A stretch of DNA of 36,419 nucleotides from Bacillota bacterium (lineage in GTDB: Bacteria; Bacillota; Clostridia; Caldicoprobacterales; Xylanivirgaceae). The notes beneath the pieces were generated by a model. It worked only from the letters and a program-made list of their open reading frames with translations, searched no databases and had not been told where the DNA came from. Within the stretch, counting starts at the first letter, position 1, and the number at the start of each line of letters is the position of its first letter. The translations under genes were made by a program, and so were the position numbers. This document shows positions 8,554 to 17,246 of the stretch, piece after piece. The stretch is from positions 1 to 36,419 of the forward strand of contig JAMOAB010000050.1 in the NCBI GenBank assembly GCA_023621995.1, in the 5' to 3' direction.

Positions 8554-9481
8554 ATGCTACCAATACTCCCTTTAGGACCTCTATGAACTTCTGCCTATCT
8601 GCGCCTACAGCCACCTTTACATTTGCCTCCTTGCCAGTCACACCATATATGTCAACCACAGTCTTGCCCCTTGTATATTCTCCCTTGGTCTCCACATCTA
8701 CATGGTAATCCTTTGTCTCCATGACCTCATGATCTATGAGAGATGCGAGGGCTAGGGGATCGTGCATTATGGCGCCTTTAAATCCAAACCCCATAGATAC
8801 CTTGGCAAGGTCTTCTATTATATGTCTTATCCTATCTATAGCATCATTCTGTGCTTGATCTTTAAATATATGGTCTATCTCCTCTGGCATTATATATGCT
8901 TCATGGGTGGCATCTAATCCCACCATAGTTATGGGGATACCCGATTCAAACACTATCTTTGCCGCATCTGGATCCACAAATATATTAAACTCTGCTGCAG
9001 GAGTATGATTGCCAATATAGCACGACCCTCCCATAAGGGTTATATGGGCTATCTTGTCCGCTATATCGGGGTAGTTTAGTATAGTAATTGCAATATTTGT
9101 AAGGGGACCTAATGCCAGTATCTCAAGCTCCCCTCCTGCCTTCATGGCCTCCTCATATATTACCTCATAGGCATTTTTGTCATCTAACTCTATGGACGAT
9201 GGGGGAAACTTGACTGTGCCAACGCCGGTGTCACCGTGTACATTAGCTGCCGTCTCCAAACTCCGAACTAGGGGGGCACTGGCACCCTTTGCCAATCTAC
9301 TGGGGTTTTCTACACAGCCTAATATATGTCTGGCATTTTCTGTAACCTTGTCTATGGTCTGATTGCCTGCCACCGTTGTAACTGCCTTTATGTCTAACAT
9401 AGGTGAGCCAAAGGCCATGAATAGGGCTGCCGCATCGTCAAGCCCTGGATCGGTGTCTATTATTATCTGTCTCTTTAGCAT
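8543..9481 (-). CDS. Inosine-uridine type nucleoside hydrolase (first of two)
   Basis: A 312-residue member of the IUNH family, which hydrolyses ribonucleosides to ribose and free base. The N-terminal Ca-binding signature DTDPGLDDA is at residues 9-17. NIFVDPDAA and the MHDPLALA motif, containing the C-terminal His-Asp pair that contributes to leaving-group activation and Ca binding, are also present. Length is standard. It starts 2 nt after the stop of the second hydrolase gene, using GAGGGGAG as ribosome binding site, and overlaps the following deaminase by 11 nt. The two hydrolases differ enough to have distinct base preferences (for example purine versus pyrimidine), but this cannot be assigned from the motifs. 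Confidence 0.88.
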   Translation of the reverse strand: MLKRQIIIDTDPGLDDAAALFMAFGSPMLDIKAVTTVAGNQTIDKVTENARHILGCVENPSRLAKGASAPLVRSLETAANVHGDTGVGTVKFPPSSIELDDKNAYEVIYEEAMKAGGELEILALGPLTNIAITILNYPDIADKIAHITLMGGSCYIGNHTPAAEFNIFVDPDAAKIVFESGIPITMVGLDATHEAYIMPEEIDHIFKDQAQNDAIDRIRHIIEDLAKVSMGFGFKGAIMHDPLALASLIDHEVMETKDYHVDVETKGEYTRGKTVVDIYGVTGKEANVKVAVGADRQKFIEVLKGVLVAYGK

Positions 9482-9483
9482 TT

Positions 9484-10419
9484 TTAATCTCCCCTCTCAT
9501 ATGAGTTTAGTGCTTCTACTAGCATATCTATAAACCTCTCCCTATCTACGTCAAAGGCCACCTTTGCATTTGCCGGTCTACCTGTGACATTGTAGTAATC
9601 TACCACCGTAGCACCAGTCGTAAACTCACCCCTGGTCTCTATATCTACATGAAGGGGCTTTACTTTAAATAGGGTAGGGTCAATTACATAGGCAACAGCA
9701 CATGGGTCATGTAGTGGTGAGCCTTTAAATCCAAAGTCTACATGGTATTTAGAGAAAAAGTCTAAAAGTTCTGCCACCATGACAGGGACCTGTCCTTCCA
9801 AACTCCTTATCCTCTCGATCTCATCTCCATATATCTGGGCCCTATGGGTTACATCAAGTCCATGCATTACAATTGGAATACCCGATTCAAATACTATTTT
9901 TGCCGCCTCTGGATCTACCAATATGTTAAACTCAGCTGCTGGTGTCCAGTTGCCGCCGAAGCATGCACCACCCATGAGGGAGATATAGTCTATTCTGTCT
10001 TTGAGCTCTGGATAGGTGAGAAGCAGGAGGGCAACATTTGTGAGGGGACCTGTGGGGATCAGTACCACCTTTTCCTCACTCCTGAGGAGTACTTCCCTCA
10101 TAAGCTCCACAGCTGTCTCCTCTACTTCTTTAAAGTCTGCAGGTGGAAGGGTTGGGCCCTCTAGTCCACTCTCACCGTGGACTTCAGGTGCTATGGTAAG
10201 CTCCCTAAGTAGGGGTTTTTCGGCCCCTGCTGCCACCCGTGTCCTAACTCCTGCATAACTTAGAAGATCCTTTGTGTTTTTTAAAGTTTTCTCAAGGGTC
10301 TGATTGCCAGCTACCACGGTAACTGCCTGTACATCTAGCTTGGGACTTGCAAAGGCAAGAAGTAGTGCTATGGCATCATCATGACCTGGATCACAATCGA
10401 TAATAACAGGGATTCTCAT
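9484..10419 (-). CDS. Inosine-uridine type nucleoside hydrolase (second of two)
   Basis: A 311-residue IUNH-family enzyme, paralogous to the adjacent one. The Ca-binding signature DCDPGHDDA is at residues 8-16, followed by NILVDPEAAKIVFES in mid-protein and LHDPCAVAYVID toward the C-terminus. It releases ribose and base from imported ribonucleosides in the cytoplasm. Its ATG overlaps the TGA of the upstream permease gene (ATGA), and the GGAGGA inside the permease end is the ribosome binding site, so synthesis is coupled to the transporter. Tandem hydrolases behind a BMP-type nucleoside transporter give strong contextual support. Confidence 0.88.
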   Translation of the reverse strand: MRIPVIIDCDPGHDDAIALLLAFASPKLDVQAVTVVAGNQTLEKTLKNTKDLLSYAGVRTRVAAGAEKPLLRELTIAPEVHGESGLEGPTLPPADFKEVEETAVELMREVLLRSEEKVVLIPTGPLTNVALLLLTYPELKDRIDYISLMGGACFGGNWTPAAEFNILVDPEAAKIVFESGIPIVMHGLDVTHRAQIYGDEIERIRSLEGQVPVMVAELLDFFSKYHVDFGFKGSPLHDPCAVAYVIDPTLFKVKPLHVDIETRGEFTTGATVVDYYNVTGRPANAKVAFDVDRERFIDMLVEALNSYERGD

Positions 10420-11351
10420 ACGCTCTCCTCCATTTCTCCTTTTACCTTCTTAGGCTTTTGTTGATTAGAATATACGACAAGCCCTAAAATAGTGGCAATA
10501 TAGGGGATCATCTGTACAAATTCCGCCGGAACCCTAAGGGATTGGAGGGAATTTGACAGGGCGTCTGCAAAGCCAAATAGTAGAGATGTGAGCATGGTTC
10601 CAAGGGGTGTGCCCCTTCCCATTGCCTCTGCCGCCAGGGCTATAAAACCCCTACCAGCTGTCATATTCCGTGAAAACCACGACACATATCCCATAGACAT
10701 ATATGCACCGCCAAAGCCTGCCAACACGCCACTTAAAACTAGGGCTAGAAACTGTATTCTACGAACGTTTATACCAACCGACGCCGCTGCATCCTTATTC
10801 TCACCTACCGCCCTTATCCTAAGGCCAAGGGGGGTCTTATAGAGGAATATATATATGACTAGGACAGATAAGAATGCAATATATGTGAGTATATTGTGTC
10901 CTGAAAATATTTCACCTACGACTGGTATATCCTTTATTAGGGGAATATCCACCTGGGGAAATACTCCACTCTTTAAAGATGACGATATACCCTTGTCATG
11001 GGCCACTAGATATAGTATAAATATAGTGCCTCCACTTGACATTAAATTTAGGGCAACACCGCCTAATATTATATCAGTCTTTAGATAGAGGGAAAAGTAG
11101 GCGAGGAGCATTGCCATCAGCACGCCGCCTAGTATGGCAGAGATAAGACCAATCCACAGACTGCCACTGAAGGCACTGCCAATTACACCAGTTAGGGCAC
11201 CCATCAGCATTATCCCTTCTAGACCTATATTTATTACACCTGCCCTATCGGATATGAGGGCAGCCATGGCCGCAAAGAGTATGGGGGTGGTTACCCTCAA
11301 GATTGCATATCCAAACTCTGCAGTGAATATTATACTAGCTAAGTTTCCCAT
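10416..11351 (-). CDS. nupQ: Nucleoside ABC transporter permease (NupQ type)
   Basis: A 311-residue, highly hydrophobic inner-membrane permease of the branched-chain amino acid/simple sugar (BPD_transp_2) family. A conserved DRAGVINIGLEGIMLMGA segment lies near residues 33-50 and RIRAVGENKDAAASVGIN is the cytoplasmic coupling loop. About eight to ten membrane helices are apparent. It matches the shorter permease of NupNOPQ/BmpA-type nucleoside importers. The start overlaps the end of the other permease gene by 17 nt and the stop overlaps the first nucleoside hydrolase by 4 nt, which indicates one polycistronic unit. Confidence 0.87.
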   Translation of the reverse strand: MGNLASIIFTAEFGYAILRVTTPILFAAMAALISDRAGVINIGLEGIMLMGALTGVIGSAFSGSLWIGLISAILGGVLMAMLLAYFSLYLKTDIILGGVALNLMSSGGTIFILYLVAHDKGISSSLKSGVFPQVDIPLIKDIPVVGEIFSGHNILTYIAFLSVLVIYIFLYKTPLGLRIRAVGENKDAAASVGINVRRIQFLALVLSGVLAGFGGAYMSMGYVSWFSRNMTAGRGFIALAAEAMGRGTPLGTMLTSLLFGFADALSNSLQSLRVPAEFVQMIPYIATILGLVVYSNQQKPKKVKGEMEESV

Positions 11352-12393
11352 GCTGCTTTGCCCCCTTTACTATCATCTTGTGCCTATATTTTGCCAAGAA
11401 ACCTTGAGCTGCAATTAGCATTATCATAACTGCCTGTATGACTGCTACCATCTCATTTTGTACATCTGTATACCTCGACATTATATCTGCTCCTATCCTG
11501 AGGTATGCCAGGAAAAAGGCAGCAATTGGAATGAAAACCGGGTTGTTTCTGGCGATTATGGCAACTATCACTCCATCAAACCCATATTGGGGAAGGGCCT
11601 GCCATTGGAAGCGATTGTACATACCGAGTATCTCTGTGGCTCCGCCAATTCCAGCTGTAATACCACCTAGTAGCTGGGAATAGATTATGACCTTTACGGT
11701 GTTTATACCAGAATACTCAGCAAAACTCTGGTTGAGCCCTGTCATACGAAGGGCATAGCCCCACTTGGTTCTATATAGGAATAGGTACATAAGTACTATA
11801 CATAAGGCTGCAATAAACAGTCCTGTATGGATACGAGTTCTAGGAATTAGCCTAGATAACATGGCATTATCTTTAAATTGATAGGACACCATGGCACCAG
11901 CATTTGGATCTCTTAAAAAATAATTTATTATATATATGCCAAGTAGAAAGAATATATAGTTAAGCATTAGGGACGATACAAGTTCCGATGCATTCCACTT
12001 TACCTTTAAAAGGGCGGATATGAGACACACTATCCCACCTGCAACGGCACCTAACACTATGGCCACCAAAGGATGGATAACTGGTGGAAGGTTAAAATGT
12101 ATTGCTGCTATTGTGGCCACTACTCCACCTATGAAGAATGCCCCTTCAGCTGCTAAATTAAACTGGTTTGCCTGAAACATTACCGATATAGAAAGTCCAG
12201 TGAATATGAGTGGAATAGCCGTCTCTATTATATTGCCAAAATGTCTGAGTGAACTAAATGGTCCGGTTATAAGCTTTAAAAAGGCAGTAATGGGCTCCTG
12301 GCTGACAAATAGTATGATAATAAAGGCTAAGAGTAGGGCAATGAGTATGGCAACCAGTGTTCGAATAACTTCAAATTTACTTTCACTATGCAT
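11335..12393 (-). CDS. nupP: Nucleoside ABC transporter permease (NupP type)
   Basis: A membrane permease of 352 residues from the preferred start. It partners the shorter permease in a nucleoside importer. Segments such as FNLAAEGAFFIGG and RMTGLNQSFAEYSGIN (coupling loop) match the BMP-linked permease family. An in-frame ATG at 12414 exists, but the ATG at 12391-12393 is preceded by GGGAGGTGC at ideal spacing and overlaps the ATPase stop by 8 nt (ATGCATAG), so I prefer the latter. Multiple hydrophobic helices run throughout, beginning with a segment near residues 14-35. Confidence 0.86.
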   Translation of the reverse strand: MHSESKFEVIRTLVAILIALLLAFIIILFVSQEPITAFLKLITGPFSSLRHFGNIIETAIPLIFTGLSISVMFQANQFNLAAEGAFFIGGVVATIAAIHFNLPPVIHPLVAIVLGAVAGGIVCLISALLKVKWNASELVSSLMLNYIFFLLGIYIINYFLRDPNAGAMVSYQFKDNAMLSRLIPRTRIHTGLFIAALCIVLMYLFLYRTKWGYALRMTGLNQSFAEYSGINTVKVIIYSQLLGGITAGIGGATEILGMYNRFQWQALPQYGFDGVIVAIIARNNPVFIPIAAFFLAYLRIGADIMSRYTDVQNEMVAVIQAVMIMLIAAQGFLAKYRHKMIVKGAKQHGKLS

Positions 12394-13936
12394 GGAAGCA
12401 CCTCCCAATTTCATCTTCTGACTGCCTCTTTAGACCTAACATATAGAGTCCAAGCTCCTCCTCTGTAACTTTAGACATATCTTCAAAGTATGCCACTATC
12501 TCGCCCTCATACATTACAATTAGGCTATCGCTTAAATCCATTATCTCATTCAGATCTGCAGACACGAGGAGAATTGCTGCACCTGTGTCTCTCATATCCA
12601 CTAATTTTCGGTGTATAAAGTTTGCAGCACCTACATCAATACCCCTAGTTGGCTGATGGGCAATTAGGAGTTTCGGATCAGTTGAAAGCTCCCTTGCCAC
12701 CACCACCTTTTGTATATTACCACCTGACAACATCTTAACTAACCGCTTTGATGAGTCAGTCTTTATTATATATTCGTCTATAGTCTTAGCTGTCCAACTA
12801 TCTATCGTATCTGTATCCATGAGGAGCTTGTTTTGGAAATTGGAATCGTCATATCTATTTGAGATTAGATTTTCTTCTACTGAAGCTAGCTCTGCCACTC
12901 CATAAGTCATCCTATCTTCTGGTATGTGACCTACTCCAAGACCTCTAATCCCCTTTATAGATAGTTTGTCTATATTTCTATCTAATATATTTATAGTTCC
13001 TCTATAGTCTACTTGAAGACCTGTGATTATTTCAACTAGTTCCTTCTGACCGTTACCTTCTACTCCTGCCACACCTAATATCTCCCCAGCCCTTACACAA
13101 AAGGATACATCCTTCAGGACTTGTCTTCCAACTACATTGAAATAGCTAAGTCCATCTACAGAAAGTACAGGTTCTTTAGGCTCTGCCTTCTTCTTTTGAA
13201 TGTCAAGGGACATCTCCTTTCCCATCATGAGGTTAGAAATCTCCTCTGTGGAAATCTCGTCTATATGGAATACACCCACGTTTTTTCCACGCCTCATTAT
13301 GGTTACCCTATCGCATATCTCCTTGACCTCGTTTAATTTGTGGGAGATAAATATTATGGTATGTCCCTTGTTTTTGAGCTCTATGAGCTCTCTAAAAAGT
13401 TCAGAGGTCTCCTGCGGTGTAAGTACTGCAGTTGGCTCGTCTAATATGAGTATCTTTGCTCCCCTACATAGAGCCTTTAATATCTCTACCTTCTGTTTTT
13501 TACCCACAGGTATATCTTCCACTTTTGCCTCTGGCTCTACTATTAGATTGTATTGCTCTGAAAGTTCTTTGGTTATCTCAACTGCCTTATCGAAATCTAA
13601 AAAACCCCCCTTTGTAGGTTCCTTTCCAAGTACTAGATTTTCTGCAACTGTGAGGGAGGGAACCAGCATGAAGTGCTGGTGCACCATGCCGATTCCATGT
13701 TCTATAGCATTTTGGGAAGAAGTGAGCTTAACTTCCCTGCCCCTTATAAAAATCTTCCCCTCTTCTGACTGTTCTTGTCCAAAAAGGACCTTCATAAGGG
13801 TACTCTTACCGGCCCCATTCTCACCTACCAATGCATGTATCTCTCCTTCAGTTATGGAAAAGTCAACTTGATTGTTTGCCACCACTCCGTTTGGATAGAC
13901 CTTTGTAATGCCTTCCATGCGAATAATCTCTTCCAT
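12386..13936 (-). CDS. nupO: Nucleoside ABC transporter ATPase, double nucleotide-binding domain (NupO type)
   Basis: A 516-residue ABC protein with two fused ATPase domains, as in NupO, RbsA and MglA. The N-terminal domain has Walker A GENGAGKST (38-46) and Walker B LILDEPTAVLT. The C-terminal domain has a degenerate Walker A, GVEGNGQKE, and signature LSGGNIQKV followed by LLIAHQPTRGID. One canonical and one altered site are normal for this family. It energises uptake through the two permeases encoded downstream. The ATG follows AAAGGAGG. It lies 37 nt after the lipoprotein gene. Confidence 0.9.
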   Translation of the reverse strand: MEEIIRMEGITKVYPNGVVANNQVDFSITEGEIHALVGENGAGKSTLMKVLFGQEQSEEGKIFIRGREVKLTSSQNAIEHGIGMVHQHFMLVPSLTVAENLVLGKEPTKGGFLDFDKAVEITKELSEQYNLIVEPEAKVEDIPVGKKQKVEILKALCRGAKILILDEPTAVLTPQETSELFRELIELKNKGHTIIFISHKLNEVKEICDRVTIMRRGKNVGVFHIDEISTEEISNLMMGKEMSLDIQKKKAEPKEPVLSVDGLSYFNVVGRQVLKDVSFCVRAGEILGVAGVEGNGQKELVEIITGLQVDYRGTINILDRNIDKLSIKGIRGLGVGHIPEDRMTYGVAELASVEENLISNRYDDSNFQNKLLMDTDTIDSWTAKTIDEYIIKTDSSKRLVKMLSGGNIQKVVVARELSTDPKLLIAHQPTRGIDVGAANFIHRKLVDMRDTGAAILLVSADLNEIMDLSDSLIVMYEGEIVAYFEDMSKVTEEELGLYMLGLKRQSEDEIGRCFHA

Positions 13937-13973
13937 AGTGCTCCTCCTTTAAACCACCACAACTCCCTACGTC

Positions 13974-15089
13974 TTACGGCTTTACGCTATTTCGTATCTT
14001 ATTTAATTCATCGGTATCCATACCCATTGCCGATGTGACCTCTATCTTGCCATCAATTATGTCCTTCTCTAGGTCGTCTATTTCTTTTCTTATGTCTTCA
14101 GGAACTAGCTTTTCATAAAATTCATTTTTGGCAAAACCTATAGATTCTTCCTTAAGACCAAGCTCTTCGGCCTCACCCCACTTAAGTTCACCTTTTAGTT
14201 CAAGATCTATGGCCCTGTAGAGGGACATGTCAACACGCTTTAATACAGATGTGAGTATGAGGTTTGCCTTGTCAGGATCTGAGTCTTTAAATAGCATTGC
14301 CTGATCTGAGTCAACTCCAATTGCATACCTGTCCTTTTCTTTAGCTGCATCTAGAGCTCCTAGACCTGCTTGACCTGCTACGTTAAATACAATATCAGAA
14401 CCAAGGTTATACTGGGCAAGCACCATCTCCTTACCCTTTGCTGCATTGAAAAAGTCACCAACATATGAGGTCGCTACCTTTATGTCTGGCTCTATATATT
14501 GGGCCCCTTCAATATAACCAACTAAAAAGTCATTTATTACAGGGACATCCATTCCTCCTAAAAATCCTATTATCTTTTTGCTATTATCGGCTTTTGGAAG
14601 ATCAGATGTTGTAATTCGAGCTGCCAAAGCTCCTGCTAGAAATGAACCTTCATTCTGTTTATATAGTATGGAATAGATATTTGAATATTTGTCACCTTCA
14701 TAGTCTACTGAAGAGTCGAAAAGAATGTATTTATTGCCTGGATAGTCGGGTGCAACTGCCTCTAGCACCTCTTTCATCTGCCATGTTCCCACTATTATGA
14801 CATCCCAATCTTCTTCAGAGATGTCTATTAAAGTAGGTTGCCATTTGGTATCGTCATCACCCATCTCAATTACCTTGGTGGTGGCACCAAATTCCTTTTT
14901 AATCATCTCCATGCCTTCATTTGCAGAATCGAAAAAAGACTTATCTCCTAGATTACCATTTACAAGTAGTACAACCTTTAATGTATCGTCGCCACCTTTA
15001 CCTGATGGCTTGTCCTTTTCTCCACAACCTGTAAAGAGAATTGCTATACTCAAAATGGACACTAAGATAATGATATGTCGCTTCTTCAT
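13974..15089 (-). CDS. nupN: BMP-family nucleoside-binding lipoprotein (NupN type)
   Basis: A 371-residue lipoprotein of the basic membrane protein (BMP/TmpC/PnrA) family, the substrate-binding component of purine or general nucleoside importers. A signal peptide covers residues 1-21 with lipobox LFTGC (Cys 22), followed by a charged linker. The mature part starts LKVVLLVNGNLGDKSFFDSANEG, the usual BMP opening, and later carries VFNVAGQAGLGALDAAKE and AIGVDSDQ, also typical. The start ATG follows AAAGGAGGT. It is the first gene of the nucleoside operon, behind a leader of about 265 nt. Confidence 0.9.
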   Translation of the reverse strand: MKKRHIIILVSILSIAILFTGCGEKDKPSGKGGDDTLKVVLLVNGNLGDKSFFDSANEGMEMIKKEFGATTKVIEMGDDDTKWQPTLIDISEEDWDVIIVGTWQMKEVLEAVAPDYPGNKYILFDSSVDYEGDKYSNIYSILYKQNEGSFLAGALAARITTSDLPKADNSKKIIGFLGGMDVPVINDFLVGYIEGAQYIEPDIKVATSYVGDFFNAAKGKEMVLAQYNLGSDIVFNVAGQAGLGALDAAKEKDRYAIGVDSDQAMLFKDSDPDKANLILTSVLKRVDMSLYRAIDLELKGELKWGEAEELGLKEESIGFAKNEFYEKLVPEDIRKEIDDLEKDIIDGKIEVTSAMGMDTDELNKIRNSVKP

Positions 15090-15118
15090 AATAGGAAGAC
15101 CTCCTTTTATTTTATATA

Positions 15119-15158
15119 TACCATTTCCGTCCCTTGTATTATTAGGGATGATATGGTA
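15119..15158 (-). other. Two-tier stem-loop in the leader of the nucleoside operon
   Basis: Just upstream of the ribosome binding site of the lipoprotein gene, TACCAT pairs with ATGGTA. Inside it TCCCT pairs with AGGGA over a 9-nt loop. It has no U-tract, so it is not a terminator. I could not match it to a purine riboswitch or another known class. It may influence translation of the first gene or be fortuitous. Confidence 0.3.
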
Positions 15159-15321
15159 AAATGTTTGGCTACTTTATCTACGTCAATATACATATATTTT
15201 TATATTCGGAGGTAATTTTCTTTCTATGTTTGAGCTAAGTTTTAGACAAATTTGATATGGTGTATATTATAAATATAGGAATCAGTTTATAATATATTGA
15301 GCTGTATAGAAAAATTCTGAG

Positions 15322-15348
15322 GTTTAACGTTTTAGGAAAACGTTAAAC
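15322..15348. promoter_or_regulatory. 27-bp perfect inverted repeat, probable operator of the nucleoside operon
   Basis: GTTTAACGTTTT (15322-15333) and AAAACGTTAAAC (15337-15348) are perfect inverted copies separated by 3 bp. On the minus strand the repeat begins about 15 nt after the -10 box, around +8, where a bound repressor would block initiation or early elongation. Each arm contains AACGTT, also the core of the operator-like palindrome before the beta-galactosidase gene. This suggests, but does not prove, binding by the same LacI-type regulator. No U-tract follows, so it is not a terminator. Confidence 0.65.
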
Positions 15349-15362
15349 TTGTCTATGACATA

Positions 15363-15391
15363 AGTATACTATAAAGAAAATGTAAATTCAA
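15363..15391 (-). promoter_or_regulatory. Sigma-A-type promoter of the nucleoside operon
   Basis: On the minus strand TTGAAT (15386-15391) and TATACT (15363-15368) are separated by exactly 17 nt in an AT-rich context. The position fits transcription of the whole nucleoside uptake and catabolism operon starting near 15355. It lies between the terminator of the upstream transporter operon and the inverted repeat. Confidence 0.7.
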
Positions 15392-15441
15392 TATTTTTTA
15401 CAATAAATTGGTTAATTTTTATAAAGCTAGTTACAGACAGC

Positions 15442-15478
15442 AAAAAAAGAAGATCCTATATATAGGACCTTCTTTTTA
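15442..15478 (-). terminator. Rho-independent terminator of the carbohydrate transporter operon
   Basis: A nearly perfect palindrome (arms around TCCTATATATAGGA extended by AAGAAG/CTTCTT) forms a long stem; the single A/C mismatch becomes a G-U pair on the minus-strand RNA. It is followed by a run of seven U. It lies 14 nt after the binding-protein stop codon at 15492. Confidence 0.85.
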
Positions 15479-15491
15479 TATTATAAATTAT

Positions 15492-17180
15492 TCAACGTGA
15501 ATTAAGTTCAGCCAGTACTGCTTTGTACATGGATTCTATTTTTTCCATCTCTGTCCTCCATACCTTTTCAATGTCTTCTGCCTTGGTTGTAACGACGATT
15601 TTTTGGTAGTCTACAGGCATGGTAAATGTCTTATATCTCTCTCCCTCAAATGCAGATAAAAACGGATCATATTTTATGATATAATGGGGCTCTTCCTGCC
15701 TTTTGTTATATAGATACCCTGTTCTCTCCCCTACTCCTCCTTCAGAATATTTAGGATTTTTAGAAAACACAGTAGGCCCTTCTGTACATGCAGGCCATAT
15801 TAGTAAGGTCTGGTCTGTCTTGAACTTTGGGTTAGTATTGAACGGCTCTACAGAACCTGTCTCTGGGTCTATCTCTCTCAAGGATACAAGTTTCCCATTT
15901 TCCTCTTTATAGTGCACACCTTCTATACCGTAAAAACTCAGTGCGATACCTTCATCACTACACATGAAATCCCATAAATGGAGAAATCTCTCTAATTTTT
16001 CATCTGAAATCTTTCCACTGAATATCCACTCAGACCAGTAATTCCCATTATCAGTCATAATATGTTTCCCGTCCTTGTTGAGGAGTAAGAGTAGATCTAC
16101 ACACTCATTAGGATCCTTATCAGGATTTGCAGCACCAAAGTTTGTCCTTGTTCTACTAAGCCATGAGGCTGTGCCCCCCTCTACATAGCAAAATATATTA
16201 CCTTGTGGAAACTTTGCCCTAGCTTCATTGTCTGGTATGTTGTAAAATTCTTTATGCAGAAATCCTGCATCATAGAACTTTTTAGCCCATTTTAATCCTT
16301 CGATAAAATCTTCAGTGGCCGGTAAAAATACATATTCGCCTTCCTCTTCACTATACCTAAATGGCCCCCTACTAAAATCTGGACAATATTGGAGCACACC
16401 CAATCTAAGTAGGGCCTGACTTTGCCATATACTGTCGAACACCATTATATCTGGATATTTGTCATGGATGGTCTTAAACAAATCATACAACTCTTCTATA
16501 GTATATGTATCTTGAGGTTGTAGCCCAGCCTCTTTTACAAGATCTTTTCTATAGGTCAATATTGCAGTATAGTCAGCAAATAGTCCTCCTGGATCATATG
16601 GTCTGGGTAGGCAAAACCATTTACCATCATGTTGTAATACAGATGCTGCAGTAACCGTACTTAAAAGAGCACTTATGTTCGGGAATCTGCCTTCTAAATC
16701 TTCAGGTAACGGCCTCAATACTCCTCCCTCAATATAGGGAATATATTCTGATGGCGGTAAGCTAGATAAAACCACATCAGGTAAGGTATTACTGGCTAGC
16801 ATTGAACGAAGTTTTTCTGCCTGACTACTACTTGGTATTATTTGATAATTGAAAGAAACATTAAACTTTTCTGCAACTTGCTTTGCCCTAGGATCATAGA
16901 ATTCTCCATCTTCCCTTGTAAACTCATCACTTGATTCTATATCATTATCCCCAAAACCTCCTATCATGGCAATATCTAGCCTAATGTGTTCCTTAAATGG
17001 ATTCTCATCTTTTACATCATCTGGCTCCTTATCTTTTTCTCCATCCTGGGAATTAGCTATGTTTTCCTTAACATTATCATCTGTATGGATTGATTTGTCA
17101 TTTGAGCAACCTGCCAATATACCTACAAAGAGTATTATAAGTAATAATATAGAGCTTATAACTTTTTTGCCGTTTAGCAC
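15492..17180 (-). CDS. Extracellular solute-binding lipoprotein of a carbohydrate ABC transporter (LplA-like)
   Basis: A 562-residue binding protein of the family-1 (oligosaccharide) class, in the size range of LplA/YtcQ-type proteins. The N-terminus is a signal peptide with lipobox ILAGC (Cys 25), then an Asp/Glu/Lys-rich linker. Mature-domain segments include YDPRAKQVAEKFNVSFNYQ and SNTLPDVVLS, typical of this group. The start is GTG at 17178-17180, preceded by AAGGGGG. The gene ends the transporter operon behind the two permeases, followed by a strong terminator. A small hairpin precedes it at 17207-17222. The substrate is probably an oligosaccharide, but no intact hydrolase nearby reveals which. 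Confidence 0.88.
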   Translation of the reverse strand: MLNGKKVISSILLLIILFVGILAGCSNDKSIHTDDNVKENIANSQDGEKDKEPDDVKDENPFKEHIRLDIAMIGGFGDNDIESSDEFTREDGEFYDPRAKQVAEKFNVSFNYQIIPSSSQAEKLRSMLASNTLPDVVLSSLPPSEYIPYIEGGVLRPLPEDLEGRFPNISALLSTVTAASVLQHDGKWFCLPRPYDPGGLFADYTAILTYRKDLVKEAGLQPQDTYTIEELYDLFKTIHDKYPDIMVFDSIWQSQALLRLGVLQYCPDFSRGPFRYSEEEGEYVFLPATEDFIEGLKWAKKFYDAGFLHKEFYNIPDNEARAKFPQGNIFCYVEGGTASWLSRTRTNFGAANPDKDPNECVDLLLLLNKDGKHIMTDNGNYWSEWIFSGKISDEKLERFLHLWDFMCSDEGIALSFYGIEGVHYKEENGKLVSLREIDPETGSVEPFNTNPKFKTDQTLLIWPACTEGPTVFSKNPKYSEGGVGERTGYLYNKRQEEPHYIIKYDPFLSAFEGERYKTFTMPVDYQKIVVTTKAEDIEKVWRTEMEKIESMYKAVLAELNSR

Positions 17181-17206
17181 CTTTATATGCCCCCTTATTA
17201 TATATT

Positions 17207-17222
17207 TATGGCTATGGCCATA
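17207..17222 (-). other. Small intercistronic hairpin before the binding-protein gene
   Basis: TATGGC and GCCATA pair over a 4-nt loop in the 66-nt gap between the second permease and the binding-protein gene. Such structures can stabilise or process the 3' part of the message so that the binding protein is made in excess. The stem is short, so this is tentative. Confidence 0.25.
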
Positions 17223-17246
17223 TGAATTACTAATACGAACAGGCTT

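Noticed and set aside
13200-13871. 223-codon plus-strand open frame
   Set aside because: It lies wholly inside the ABC ATPase gene on the opposite strand. The ATPase has all family motifs; the antisense product is low-complexity and has no recognisable domain.
15090-15321. Purine or other known riboswitch in the nucleoside-operon leader
   Set aside because: I could not find the conserved loops or three-way junction of purine riboswitches, nor a terminator or anti-terminator pair.
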